A DNA stretch of 64,000 nucleotides from Kurthia huakuii LAM0618 (GTDB lineage: Bacteria > Bacillota > Bacilli > Bacillales_A > Planococcaceae), in contig NZ_AYTB01000012.1 of the NCBI RefSeq assembly GCF_000505545.1, positions 62,001-126,000 on the forward strand. The letters are read 5' to 3'. Position numbers and translations under genes: made by a program. Below the pieces are notes generated by a model that ran no database searches, was not told the origin of the DNA, and saw nothing but the letters and a program-made list of their open reading frames with translations. Every line of letters begins with the position of its first letter. Position 1 is the first letter of the stretch. Shown here in pieces: positions 1 through 8,267 of the stretch.

Positions 1-1
1 T

Positions 2-1213
2 CAAGTAGCGCAAGATATGGCAAAAGAAAATGACGCTAACAATCAACATGCTGATCAAGTCTTTATCTTAATGCTTGTCCTAATGATTCTTGTAGTCATT
101 GCAGCGGTTATTACGAGTCTTGTGTTTGCACGTGTTTTAGCGACGCCGATTACACGTGTAACAGATGCGACTAAACGCGTTGCCAACGGTGATTTAACAG
201 TCGAAACGTTAGACGTACGCACAAAAGATGAAATCGGTGAATTAACAACATCGTTTAATCAAATGGTTGAAAACTTACAAAATCTTGTCGAAACAGTATC
301 GGAAAGTAGTGAGCATGTCGCATCATCTTCCGAACAATTGATGGCAAGCTCTGACCAAACATCAAAAGCAACCGAACAAATTACGTCATCGATGCAAGAA
401 GTCGCATCGGGTTCTCGTATGCAGGAAGATTATATTGACGATAATAAACGCGCACTAGAAGAAATGTCGGCTGGCGTAACGCGCGTTGCAGAAGCAACTC
501 ATTCCGTAGCCGAACTATCTGATAACGCCACACAAATTGCACAAGATGGTCAACACTCAATTGACCAAGTCATTACACAAATGAATCAAATTAGCACATC
601 GACAAATGATACAGCACAGCGCATTAACTCGCTAAATGAACGCTCTACAGCAATTGCTGATATCGTTAGTGTCATTACTGATATTTCAGATCAGACAAAT
701 CTATTGGCGCTAAATGCAGCGATTGAAGCAGCGCGCGCCGGCGAACATGGTAAAGGGTTTGCTGTAGTAGCCGATGAAGTGCGCCATTTAGCTGAGCAAT
801 CCAAACAATCGGCAGATGATATCGCCACGCTGATTTCGGAAATCCAAACCGATACAAAACAAGCCGTTGTAGCGATGACACGCAGTTCTGAAGATGTCTC
901 TGCGGGTATGAATGCGGTATCAGAAGCAGGCACAGGCTTTACGAAAATCAATGAAGCAATCGTTGATATTTCCGGTCAAATTATGGACATTACCGCAGTC
1001 GCGCAACAAATGTCCGCTTCTTCTACACATATTGTTAGTGCGATGCAACAAATTGCGACATTATCACAAGATGCTTCAGGTAATTCTGAAAGCGTCGCGG
1101 CCGCATCTGAAGAACAGTTAGCTTCGATGCAAGAAGTAACAGCAGCCGCTGAAGCATTATCTGAGCGTGCCGAAGCGCTCTTACAAGAAATTCGCTTCTT
1201 TAAAGTTCAATAA
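2..1213 (+). CDS. Methyl-accepting chemotaxis protein, 5'-truncated by window edge
   Basis: This is the C-terminal part of a transmembrane chemoreceptor that signals through CheA/CheW. The reading frame is open from base 2, so the ATG at 17 is probably internal and the sensor domain lies outside the window. Visible in order (numbered from that ATG): the second transmembrane helix (about residues 17-38), a HAMP linker (about 40-95) and a long coiled-coil signalling domain. The hairpin tip is at about residues 225-260 and contains [19 protein letters not shown] and the [10 protein letters not shown] motif. No CheR pentapeptide tether is seen at the C-terminus (ends FFKVQ). The ligand cannot be inferred. 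A terminator follows directly. Confidence 0.95.
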   Translation, partial: QVAQDMAKENDANNQHADQVFILMLVLMILVVIAAVITSLVFARVLATPITRVTDATKRVANGDLTVETLDVRTKDEIGELTTSFNQMVENLQNLVETVSESSEHVASSSEQLMASSDQTSKATEQITSSMQEVASGSRMQEDYIDDNKRALEEMSAGVTRVAEATHSVAELSDNATQIAQDGQHSIDQVITQMNQISTSTNDTAQRINSLNERSTAIADIVSVITDISDQTNLLALNAAIEAARAGEHGKGFAVVADEVRHLAEQSKQSADDIATLISEIQTDTKQAVVAMTRSSEDVSAGMNAVSEAGTGFTKINEAIVDISGQIMDITAVAQQMSASSTHIVSAMQQIATLSQDASGNSESVAAASEEQLASMQEVTAAAEALSERAEALLQEIRFFKVQ

Positions 1214-1218
1214 TTAAC

Positions 1219-1259
1219 AAAACAGGAATCGTGCCAACTTGGCGCCATTCCTGTTTTTT
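1219..1259 (+). terminator. Rho-independent terminator of the chemoreceptor gene
   Basis: The arms AACAGGAAT (1221-1229) and ATTCCTGTT (1247-1255) enclose a second short GCC/GGC pairing, and a T-run follows. It overlaps the 3' end of the next, convergent gene. Confidence 0.85.
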
Positions 1260-1641
1260 AGTGATGTGTCCAGCCGGTAACACGTAGATTCGCAAAACAA
1301 CGAATATGAAATATATCTGCGGCGCGAATAGGAATAAGTTTAATACCGCGCTCGGTTGGCCATGTACGCGCAAATAACAATTTACCAGAGAGCTCCATTT
1401 GCGTGCCGTTTTCTAAACAAATGGTCCAGATGGGCTGATGCGCTTTATACGCGGCTACTTCATCAAGTAAAATAACGACTTCATCACAGTAGTGAATGAC
1501 CGCGTAGCGATTGGCGTGTAATTCCCGGCAAATTTCACCGCGCAGTGCATCGGTATCACCGGTATTTTTAATCGCCTTTTTTTGATACTGTAGCTGTTCT
1601 CGTTCATTGCACGTCACGGCGTACATTTGGATTATACTCAT
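1258..1641 (-). CDS. Small protein of unknown function (127 aa)
   Basis: I do not recognise this protein. The start is taken as the ATG at 1641, because a GGGGG-type ribosome site sits 8 bases upstream; a GTG at 1650 would add three residues. It is soluble, with no signal peptide or membrane helix. The N-terminus contains a CNEREQLQYQKK segment, and the C-terminal half reads like a small beta-rich domain (a LENGTQMELSGKLLFA stretch, then RGIKLIPIRAADIFHIRC). It lies alone, convergent with the chemoreceptor gene and divergent from yitT. Existence is likely from start site and length; function is unknown. Confidence 0.65.
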   Translation of the reverse strand: MSIIQMYAVTCNEREQLQYQKKAIKNTGDTDALRGEICRELHANRYAVIHYCDEVVILLDEVAAYKAHQPIWTICLENGTQMELSGKLLFARTWPTERGIKLIPIRAADIFHIRCFANLRVTGWTHH

Positions 1642-1820
1642 CGCGCACACCCCCTTTTAATCGTTATTAAATTTTACCACGAAAACACTAGGCGACAATA
1701 GCTGCTTCATGAGCAATTTTTTACTAAATTAAACATTTTCCAAGAAATTTTCTGAAAAAAATACTTATAACTATGCATTTCAAGCGATTTTTCTTTAAAA
1801 TAATAGATAGTACGACAATT

Positions 1821-1842
1821 TATAATAGAGCGAAGGAGATTT
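1821..1842 (+). promoter_or_regulatory. -10 box and ribosome site of the YitT gene
   Basis: A perfect TATAAT lies at 1821-1826 and GAAGGAG follows at 1832-1838. No good -35 box is seen at the correct spacing, so the promoter call rests on the -10 alone. Confidence 0.5.
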
Positions 1843-1843
1843 T

Positions 1844-2710
1844 ATGGCAGAAACACAAAAGAAAAAATTGGGTAAGGCCTCGTTTAAAGCGCTAATGGTC
1901 ATGATAGGCGCTTTAATTGCCGCTTATGGTTTAGAAGCCATTTTAATCCCAAATAGTGTATCGGATGGTGGCGTTACCGGTATTAGTATCGTCCTATCAC
2001 AATTAGTTGGTTTACCACTTGGTGCGTTAATCGCAATTATTAATATTCCTTTCATTTGGCTAGGCTACAAACAAATTGGTAAAAGTTTTGCGTTCTATTC
2101 AATGCTTGGAATCGTGACATTGGCCGTTGGGACGATTGTTCTTCACGAAGTTGAAACGATTATCAAAGGCGACACGCTATTAATTACCGTTGTTGGTGGT
2201 ATTATTTTAGGTTTTGGTATGGGTCTTGCATTGCGTAACGGTGGTGCGTTAGACGGTATTGATATGCTAGCGGTATTACTCGCACGCAGATTACCATTTG
2301 GGACGAGTGATTTAATTTTATTTTTAAATATGTTCGTCTTTATCCTCGTTTCAACGGTCTTTGGCTTAGAAGGTGCTATCCTGTCAGGCCTTGCTTACTT
2401 TATTGCCACGAAAGTTATTCATATCGTTGAAGAAGGTTTAAGCGGCTCCAAAACATACAAGGTCATTACGAAGGACCCGGATTTACTCGTTGAAACGATT
2501 CGTGACCGTCTTGGCCGTAGCGCAACACTTTCTGAAGTGTATGGCGGCTACTCTAATGAAATGTTTAAAGAAGTAACGTGTGTCATCAACCGTATGGAAG
2601 ATACGAAGATGAAAACGATTATTTTCGAAACCGATCCAAATGCGTTCGTTACCGTCTATGATACGGCCGAAGTAAAGGGCGGGAATTTCAAGAAAAAAGA
2701 TATTCACTAA
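1844..2710 (+). CDS. YitT family membrane protein (DUF161 + DUF2179)
   Basis: This 288-residue integral membrane protein belongs to the YitT/YpjC/YqfU group common in Bacillales. About five to six hydrophobic helices cover residues 12-185, with the typical NSVSDGGVTGISI and NGGALDGIDMLA segments. A soluble DUF2179 domain (about residues 205-280) contains the SKTYKVITKDP start and a YGGYS motif. The family is often annotated as a transporter, but the substrate is not established. It is a single-gene unit, ending in a terminator shared with mcrC. Confidence 0.9.
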   Translation: MAETQKKKLGKASFKALMVMIGALIAAYGLEAILIPNSVSDGGVTGISIVLSQLVGLPLGALIAIINIPFIWLGYKQIGKSFAFYSMLGIVTLAVGTIVLHEVETIIKGDTLLITVVGGIILGFGMGLALRNGGALDGIDMLAVLLARRLPFGTSDLILFLNMFVFILVSTVFGLEGAILSGLAYFIATKVIHIVEEGLSGSKTYKVITKDPDLLVETIRDRLGRSATLSEVYGGYSNEMFKEVTCVINRMEDTKMKTIIFETDPNAFVTVYDTAEVKGGNFKKKDIH

Positions 2711-2750
2711 TAAAAAGAGGAATTGCGCATGAATCGCAATTCCTCTTTTT
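2711..2750. terminator. Bidirectional terminator between yitT and mcrC
   Basis: A perfect 16-bp inverted repeat (arms 2712-2727 and 2735-2750, loop of 7) has A-run and T-run ends, so it can serve both convergent transcripts. It overlaps the mcrC stop codon. Confidence 0.9.
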
Positions 2751-3765
2751 ACGTGCGCTCAACTAACGCCATTAGCCGCTGATGAATCATTGTCCAATGC
2801 GCATTCAAATTAACGGTCGCGACCGTTAACGGATACCCATTTAGCTCGACGACTAAATCAAGCGGCTCATCAACTTGCGGATACAACAGCATTCCTTCCA
2901 TAACCGGACGCACCTCGGCATTTTCTAAATAGCTATAGAGCTGATATAAATTTTGTGAATGCACACGCTCAGCACCGTAGCGCGTCGTCATGAGCGTATG
3001 TTCATAATATTTCGTATCAATAATGAGCTTACGCCGCGCATTCGTGATACAAATGTCGGTCTGCATTTTTGGAATCAGCGAGCGGTCCCCTGTAACGACG
3101 CGACCAACATGCCAATCTAAATATTCACGTGACACGTTATAATCAGGCAAATGCTGTTTATAAAAATTGCGTACAAAACGTTCAAAGAGCTCATGCATGC
3201 GATGTGTACGCTCAAAATCGATAAAACGTAGACGTCCATCCGCTTCATCAATCATCGTATAGTCATGAATGATGCGGCAAATGTCGAGCAATATGTGGTA
3301 ATGTTGATTATGCCGATGAAATTGCCATGCCGCAAAATGCTGCGACGTCACTTGAATCGTCGTCACATCATGAAAATAACGCAACGACCGCTGGAGTTGA
3401 CGTAGCGTGTCATTTGTAAGCGACTTATCACGACTAAGCTTTAGTAGCGTCGCCTTTAGTAGTTGATTCGGCACGATATCGACCGTAAATTCATCGACCT
3501 CACTCACAACGCGTGGTTGAGGAACAAGACGCATCGATTCGCGCATTACTAATTTGCCGCGCGGCGCCGTCGTTTCCTGTGCGGTCGTCACATATTCCTT
3601 ATAAAAACCTCGCTTCATAATGGGTATCAAGCGGCGCACAAATGTTTGCGCAAATAACTCCAGCAATTCATTATCGCCTGACGCGGTAACAAAGCGCTCG
3701 CGTTGTTCCGGCAACAGCCCTGCGCTATAGCTCAGCATATAATAAATATTTGCAATCGGAATCAT
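2749..3765 (-). CDS. mcrC: McrC-like nuclease subunit of an McrBC restriction system
   Basis: This 338-residue protein is the endonuclease partner of the McrB GTPase, which cleaves DNA carrying modified cytosines. It starts with the family hallmark IPIANIYYMLSYSAG. The middle contains DFERTHRMHELFERFVRNFY. The PD-(D/E)XK nuclease core is visible as PKMQTDICI followed by KLIIDTKYY (about residues 230-252, Asp ... Asp-x-Lys). The gene begins 3 bases after the mcrB stop, so the two are surely co-transcribed. Length and motifs look intact. The target modification cannot be read from sequence. Confidence 0.92.
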   Translation of the reverse strand: MIPIANIYYMLSYSAGLLPEQRERFVTASGDNELLELFAQTFVRRLIPIMKRGFYKEYVTTAQETTAPRGKLVMRESMRLVPQPRVVSEVDEFTVDIVPNQLLKATLLKLSRDKSLTNDTLRQLQRSLRYFHDVTTIQVTSQHFAAWQFHRHNQHYHILLDICRIIHDYTMIDEADGRLRFIDFERTHRMHELFERFVRNFYKQHLPDYNVSREYLDWHVGRVVTGDRSLIPKMQTDICITNARRKLIIDTKYYEHTLMTTRYGAERVHSQNLYQLYSYLENAEVRPVMEGMLLYPQVDEPLDLVVELNGYPLTVATVNLNAHWTMIHQRLMALVERT

Positions 3766-3768
3766 TCG

Positions 3769-5100
3769 CTACACCTCATAGCGAAGCTTCGCTGTTTCTG
3801 TGCGCGCAAGCTCCGGGTCATCAAACCAATATTCCAAAAGAAGTGGCTCGATTTCTAGGCGAATGACGCGCTCATACCACCGAACGGCATCGCCACTCGG
3901 TGCTGTAAAATAGCTATGCCCAATCATAAAGCCGCGTCCTAAATGCCCGTCTTCAGCAATAATCGTATTGAGTTTCGTCATTTTTTCGATCATAAAGTCG
4001 ACGAGTACAACCGGCACTTCGCGGTCGAGTAAATACTGGCGAAATTTTTGGTTGTACTGCGGCTCAAGCGTTATAAATGCAAAGCGGCGGCGCAGCGCAT
4101 AATCGACAACGGCAAGCGAACGGTCAGCGGTATTCATCGTCGCAATAATCGACACATTTTCCGGAATATAAAATGGCGTGTCATCATACGCCAGCGGGAT
4201 CGCATACGCTTGGCCACGCTTATCTGCTTCGATTAGCATCATCAATTCGCCAAAAATCTTACTGACATTGCCGCGATTGATCTCATCAATAATAAAATAA
4301 TACGCATGCGACGGGTCTGCCTGTGCCGTTTGACAAAACGTATAAAACACACCATTTTTCAATTCAAAGCTACCATCTGCCGTTGGTTTATAGCCCTGCA
4401 CAAAATCATCATAGCTATACGACTGATGAAACTGCACCATGCGAATAAAATGTTCGTCTTTAAACGGCATTTGTGCATAAGCCAAATGCTTTGCGACAAA
4501 TGTTTTCCCAACGCCTGGTGGCCCTTGTAGCATAATATTTTTCTTATAATCAAGTGCTTCTTCAAGCAATATCCACTGCGTTTCATCAAAAAAGAATTGC
4601 TGTTGTATCGCTTCTTTATCAACCATTAATGCCGCTTCAAACGGCGTATAATAAATGTGATTCGATGCTAAAAATTGCGCATATTCCACATCGTCAAACG
4701 CATAAAAATCCCAGGCAATAGCCGCGACATCAAGCGGCGTTAAAAAGTGCTCGATGTTGTCGTGAACGACACGAAATTCCTTTTCAAACCAAATCAATGG
4801 CTCATCATACGCCGGCGACAGCTCAATCTTCTCTTGCAACGTGTCATTTAACGCATCTAACTCTTTTTTTGTTAGCACTTGCTGAATACGCGACATCATC
4901 ACCGGCGAGCCGTCATACCAATACAGCGCGTACAACGCGTCATTTGCGAGGTGCTCGTCGATAAATTGTTTCACTTGTGCGAGCTCTTGCCCTTCTTCGG
5001 TAAACCAATATTTATCAAATGACCCATCGCGATTATTCTGTTCAAAATGAAAATAGGCCATTGGATTTTCATCAAAATCAAATCGAATCACTACTGCCAT
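3769..5100 (-). CDS. mcrB: McrB-like AAA+ GTPase of an McrBC restriction system
   Basis: This 443-residue motor subunit would translocate DNA and activate McrC. The AAA+ domain occupies about residues 170-440, with Walker A GPPGVGKT (about 193-200), Walker B YYFIIDEINRGN (about 268-279) and the sensor segment TMNTADRSLAVVDYALRRRF. IDEINRGN is typical of the McrB clade. The first roughly 165 residues, which in McrB-type proteins recognise modified DNA, start with FDFDENPMAYFHFEQNN and match no N-terminal domain I know. The gene stands first in the operon, just downstream of a hairpin-rich intergenic region. Confidence 0.9.
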   Translation of the reverse strand: MAVVIRFDFDENPMAYFHFEQNNRDGSFDKYWFTEEGQELAQVKQFIDEHLANDALYALYWYDGSPVMMSRIQQVLTKKELDALNDTLQEKIELSPAYDEPLIWFEKEFRVVHDNIEHFLTPLDVAAIAWDFYAFDDVEYAQFLASNHIYYTPFEAALMVDKEAIQQQFFFDETQWILLEEALDYKKNIMLQGPPGVGKTFVAKHLAYAQMPFKDEHFIRMVQFHQSYSYDDFVQGYKPTADGSFELKNGVFYTFCQTAQADPSHAYYFIIDEINRGNVSKIFGELMMLIEADKRGQAYAIPLAYDDTPFYIPENVSIIATMNTADRSLAVVDYALRRRFAFITLEPQYNQKFRQYLLDREVPVVLVDFMIEKMTKLNTIIAEDGHLGRGFMIGHSYFTAPSGDAVRWYERVIRLEIEPLLLEYWFDDPELARTETAKLRYEV

Positions 5101-5242
5101 GTGCTCACTCCCTTTATTCTATTCTAACATCATTTTAGCGCCTATTGAGGTTCCAGCGTATTTGGTGGATTTAACTAGCCGTCGAAAAAGAATGCTTATT
5201 ACGCGCTTCATATACCCTTTACATTCGCTGTGTATACTGAAA

Positions 5243-5371
5243 GCGTAAAGTGAAGCAGCTCACTTTACTGTCATGTTTTACCGTTTGTGACTTCCCTCAA
5301 GTCACCGCAAGGCCAACATTAGGGTTTGAAACAACACAACCACACGTTTAAGTCGTGTGGTTGTGTTGTTT
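5243..5371. other. Cluster of three perfect hairpins (possible ncRNA or mcrBC leader)
   Basis: This gene-free stretch holds three consecutive perfect inverted repeats: 9-bp arms at 5245-5253/5260-5268, 7-bp arms at 5287-5293/5299-5305, and 18-bp arms at 5329-5346/5354-5371. A TATACT box lies at 5233-5238 on the + strand without a clear -35. On the minus strand the same hairpins would lie ahead of mcrB. I do not recognise the element as a known RNA family. Confidence 0.5.
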
Positions 5372-5376
5372 TCCCA

Positions 5377-5410
5377 CAAAAAAAAGACGCCCACATCGGA
5401 CGTCTTTTTG
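5377..5410 (-). terminator. Terminator of the persulfide operon
   Basis: The arms AAAAAGACG (5381-5389) and CGTCTTTTT (5401-5409) are followed, reading the minus strand, by a run of eight Ts. It ends the sulfur operon and insulates mcrBC. Confidence 0.9.
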
Positions 5411-5417
5411 AAGAAAA

Positions 5418-5645
5418 TTATGCTTTTTCGATATAGAACGTAATAACGTCGCCATCTTCTTTTTGTTCTAAGATGTTGTGGCCGCCAGCTTGTGCCCATG
5501 CAGCGAAGTCGTTTAATGCGCCTTTATCTGTTACGAATACTTCAAGTACTTCACCTGTTGCTAATGTATCCATTGCTTTTTTTGTTTTAACGATTGGCAT
5601 TGGGCATGCGAAGCCTTTTGCGTCTAATGATTTTGTGATGTTCAT
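5418..5645 (-). CDS. TusA-family sulfur carrier protein
   Basis: This 75-residue protein is a small cytosolic sulfur carrier. The family motif CPMPIVK is present (about residues 14-20), its Cys being the persulfide-carrying residue; the rest fits the usual two-layer fold. It is the last gene of the persulfide operon, 109 bases after the dioxygenase, with a good GAGGA ribosome site. Its sequence is close to the TusA half of the fusion gene at 6922-7485, so the operon carries two TusA modules. It probably accepts sulfur from the rhodanese or DsrE proteins; the final acceptor is unknown. Confidence 0.93.
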   Translation of the reverse strand: MNITKSLDAKGFACPMPIVKTKKAMDTLATGEVLEVFVTDKGALNDFAAWAQAGGHNILEQKEDGDVITFYIEKA

Positions 5646-5754
5646 GTATATGTCCTCTTTTCATGTTTTTAATGTAAGTGATTAATAGAATCTGCCGTTT
5701 GGGGCGGCTTTAGCGCAGTGTGTGACAATGAATTGCTCCAGCAAACTGCGAATA

Positions 5755-6882
5755 TTAGCGTACAGCACAACGGTTTGGACCAATTTCCATTTCCGTTTGC
5801 TCGTCATTATTTGGTGTTACTTTCCCCATATTCACGTGACGAATTTCTTGGTACGCGTTTGGTTGTGGTGGTAAGTTATCTGTTACTAAGTGACGGAATT
5901 CGTCTGCATCGGCAACATTTAAGCCGTGGTTTTGTGCGAATAAATCACCTAAACGACGTGCCACTGTACCATCTTCATTTAATTCATCAATGATCATAAA
6001 GTGCGCTGGTAATACGATTAAATCTTCTGCTAATGTGCGGTAGCGGCTATACAATGTTTCGCGTAAATCTGCTACCCAGTCCTCAGCAAGACCTGCTAAG
6101 TCCGGGCGACCAATTGAATCGATGAATAAAATATCACCTGTTAATAAGAAACGATTGTCAACAACAAATGATGTTGAGCCGATTGTATGCCCTGGAGAGT
6201 ATAGTGCGCCTACTTCGATTTGAGATGCGCCAATTTTTACTGTTAAGCCATCATCTAATGCTGTGTAGTCAAATACAACTTCCTCTGCATCTTTTTCTGG
6301 TAAATAGTATGTTGCACCAGTTTGTGCAGCGATATGACGGCCACCTGAAATGTGGTCAGCATGTAAATGTGTATCAAATACGTGTTTGATTGTCGCGCCT
6401 TTTTCAGCTGCAAAGTTTGTAAATACTTCTGTGAAACGTACCGCATCAATAATTGCTGCTTCGCCACCTGAAATAACCATATATGATAAGCAACCTTTAC
6501 CTAGACGTACGAATTGATACAATTCGCCACCATCTGTTAAATCTGCTACTTTAATAGGTTCTAAATACATTGACCAAGATTTCATACCGCCCTGTAAATA
6601 CGCAACATCTAAGCCTTCTTCTGATAGCATATCTGCTACCATAATTGATGAGCCTTCTTTTGCACAGACTACTAAAATGTCTTTGTCCGCTGGTAATTTC
6701 GGTAAAATTTCTTCTACACCATCTAATAATTCAAAGTATGGAATGTTTAAATACTCAAATTTATGGCCTTCGATTTTCCAGTCCGCAAATGCATCCGCAT
6801 TACGAACATCTAAAATAAATAAATTGTCATTGTTAATTACTTTTTGTGCTACTTGTTGTGCAGTCCATGTTGATACTGTCAT
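5755..6882 (-). CDS. Rhodanese-persulfide dioxygenase fusion (CstB-like)
   Basis: This 375-residue cytosolic enzyme likely oxidises low-molecular-weight persulfides. Residues 1-110 form a rhodanese domain with DVRNADAF and the active Cys73 in VVCAKEGSS. Residues 112-375 form a metallo-beta-lactamase domain of the ETHE1/persulfide-dioxygenase type, with the iron-binding [11 protein letters not shown] motif (about 170-180), GHTIGS and [10 protein letters not shown]. Staphylococcal CstB has the lactamase first and rhodanese modules after it; here the rhodanese is N-terminal. The ribosome site overlaps a CstR-like operator (6889-6905), suggesting an extra control point within the operon. Confidence 0.93.
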   Translation of the reverse strand: MTVSTWTAQQVAQKVINNDNLFILDVRNADAFADWKIEGHKFEYLNIPYFELLDGVEEILPKLPADKDILVVCAKEGSSIMVADMLSEEGLDVAYLQGGMKSWSMYLEPIKVADLTDGGELYQFVRLGKGCLSYMVISGGEAAIIDAVRFTEVFTNFAAEKGATIKHVFDTHLHADHISGGRHIAAQTGATYYLPEKDAEEVVFDYTALDDGLTVKIGASQIEVGALYSPGHTIGSTSFVVDNRFLLTGDILFIDSIGRPDLAGLAEDWVADLRETLYSRYRTLAEDLIVLPAHFMIIDELNEDGTVARRLGDLFAQNHGLNVADADEFRHLVTDNLPPQPNAYQEIRHVNMGKVTPNNDEQTEMEIGPNRCAVR

Positions 6883-6888
6883 ATCTTC

Positions 6889-6905
6889 TACCCCCGTAGG
6901 TATTA
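6889..6905. promoter_or_regulatory. CstR/CsoR-like operator before the dioxygenase gene
   Basis: The site reads CTACC-N6-GGTAT, matching the other two sulfur operators in its 6-bp spacer. It lies in the 39-base gap before the dioxygenase start and covers its ribosome site. Confidence 0.6.
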
Positions 6906-6921
6906 TTTTTTTGAAAAAATT

Positions 6922-7485
6922 TTATAGTGTTTGCGCTGTTTCGCCTTGCCATTCGCTCATGCCTGGTAGGACGTTATAAACGTTTGTAAAACCGTTTGCT
7001 GCAAGTGTTTGTGCGGCTAAATCTGAACGTGTCCCTGTGCGGCAAATCACGTAGATGGCTTCCTCTTTATTTAATTCGTTCATGCGCGCTTCTAAATCGC
7101 CAAGTGGCATTGATACGGCACCTGGAATGTGACCGAATGCATATTCTGCTGCTTCACGAACGTCTAAAACCGTACCTGTTACGTTTGCTAACTCATCATT
7201 TGATGCCGTTTGTGTAAATGTTTTTTCTGCTGCATCTGCTTTTTCAGGATTGCATTTACGGATATAGTGGAATAATACGTCGCCCTCTTCGACTAACCCG
7301 ATATATTGGTGACCTGTTGATTTTGCCCATGCGACTAAATCTGCTTTTGAGCCTTGATCTGTTGCTTGAATTTCAACTACTTGTCCTTCTTCTACTTCTT
7401 TTTCAATCGTTTTTTTCGTTTTCACGATTGGCATTGGGCATGCTAAGCCTTTTGCATCTAATACTACATCTGCATGAATTGTCAT
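6922..7485 (-). CDS. TusA-rhodanese fusion sulfurtransferase (CstA-like)
   Basis: This 187-residue two-domain sulfur-transfer protein starts at 7485, where an ideal GGAGG lies upstream; a TTG at 7500 is unlikely. Residues 1-75 are a TusA domain with CPMPIVKTKK. Residues 95-187 are a rhodanese domain with TVLDVREAAEYAFGHIPGA and catalytic CRTGTRS. Staphylococcal CstA combines rhodanese, TusA and DsrE modules in one chain; here the DsrE part is the separate gene just upstream (4-base gap to the TTG). It probably relays sulfane sulfur between the neighbouring proteins. Confidence 0.92.
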   Translation of the reverse strand: MTIHADVVLDAKGLACPMPIVKTKKTIEKEVEEGQVVEIQATDQGSKADLVAWAKSTGHQYIGLVEEGDVLFHYIRKCNPEKADAAEKTFTQTASNDELANVTGTVLDVREAAEYAFGHIPGAVSMPLGDLEARMNELNKEEAIYVICRTGTRSDLAAQTLAANGFTNVYNVLPGMSEWQGETAQTL

Positions 7486-7504
7486 GTTTATTTCCTCCAA
7501 TTAA

Positions 7505-7981
7505 TTAAATAAATAAGTTGACGTTGCCTTGCTCCGCGTCTGCTAAATACGCTGCAACACCGGCATACGTTATATCATCAAGAAGCTCTTCTTTTTGAAG
7601 CCCTAATAAATCCATTGTCATCGTACATGTCACGAGTTTAATATCTTGCTCTTGCGCCATTTCCACTAATTGTGTCAATGTCAGTGCATTATGCTTTTTC
7701 ATAACATGTTTAATCATTTTTGGTCCCATACCTAGCATTTGCATATTTGATAACCCGAGCTGTTCTGCTCCGCGTGGCATCATTTTAGCAAACATTTTTT
7801 CAAGGAATCCTTTTTTCACTGCTACTGGCTGTTGTTTGCGCAGGGCGTTAATACCCCAGAACGTATGAAAAATCGTTACTTCATGGTCATAAGCTGCTGC
7901 TCCGTTCGCAATAATATAGGCAGCCATTGCCTTGTCATAATCTCCACTAAATAATACGATTGTCGTGCGTTTCTTTTCCAT
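7505..7981 (-). CDS. DsrE/DsrF-like sulfur-relay protein (DsrE2 type)
   Basis: This 158-residue protein of the DsrE2/peroxiredoxin-like group begins TTIVLFSGDYDKAMAAYIIA, followed by the EVTIFHTFWGINAL segment typical of the group. A Cys lies in LVTCTMTMDLLG, the usual position of the reactive residue. It is the first gene of the persulfide operon, with a strong GGAGG site, two operators and a near-consensus promoter upstream. Short hydrophobic stretches fit the buried strands of the fold, so I do not call it membrane-bound. Role: sulfur trafficking together with TusA-rhodanese. Confidence 0.9.
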   Translation of the reverse strand: MEKKRTTIVLFSGDYDKAMAAYIIANGAAAYDHEVTIFHTFWGINALRKQQPVAVKKGFLEKMFAKMMPRGAEQLGLSNMQMLGMGPKMIKHVMKKHNALTLTQLVEMAQEQDIKLVTCTMTMDLLGLQKEELLDDITYAGVAAYLADAEQGNVNLFI

Positions 7982-7996
7982 TAAGTCCTCCGTAAA

Positions 7997-8015
7997 TTAC
8001 CCATGTAGGTATTAA
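7997..8015. promoter_or_regulatory. Second CstR/CsoR-like operator of the persulfide operon
   Basis: TTACC-N6-GGTAT lies in the operon leader, just ahead of the dsrE ribosome site and about 80 bases downstream of the promoter. It may act as a second repressor site or roadblock. Confidence 0.6.
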
Positions 8016-8094
8016 TTTATTGAAAAATAAAGCGCTGATTGTCAGCGAGTTATTCGTTCTTTTAAGTTATGTTGTGTGATGTCTTACAAGCTCT

Positions 8095-8123
8095 ATATTA
8101 ATACCCTATTAGGTATATGTCAA
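8095..8123 (-). promoter_or_regulatory. Promoter with embedded operator of the persulfide operon
   Basis: Reading the minus strand, TTGACA (8123-8118), a 17-bp spacer and TAATAT (8100-8095) form a near-consensus SigA promoter. The spacer is occupied by the palindrome ATACC-N6-GGTAT, so a bound repressor would block RNA polymerase. This fits persulfide-induced control by a CstR-type regulator, whose gene is not in the window. Confidence 0.8.
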
Positions 8124-8221
8124 CAACTTTTGATTATTTTTTTAAAAATATTATTAAATAGCCATTTATAACACATTAGATAACCACTTATTTCTTATAT
8201 ATATAGGGGTATATGTATTAA

Positions 8222-8258
8222 ACAAAAAAAGAGATATCTATTCATCGATAGATACCCC
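8222..8258 (-). terminator. Terminator of the sigB-like gene
   Basis: The arms TATCTAT and ATAGATA (8235-8241/8248-8254) are followed, on the minus strand, by a T-run. Between here and the sulfur promoter is AT-rich sequence with one partial operator-like motif around 8205-8214. Confidence 0.7.
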
Positions 8259-8267
8259 CAGCCGTTA

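Noticed and set aside
2749-5100. Possible larger defence island around mcrBC
   Set aside because: Flanking genes are YitT and sulfur metabolism; no other restriction, retron, CBASS or toxin-antitoxin genes are visible.
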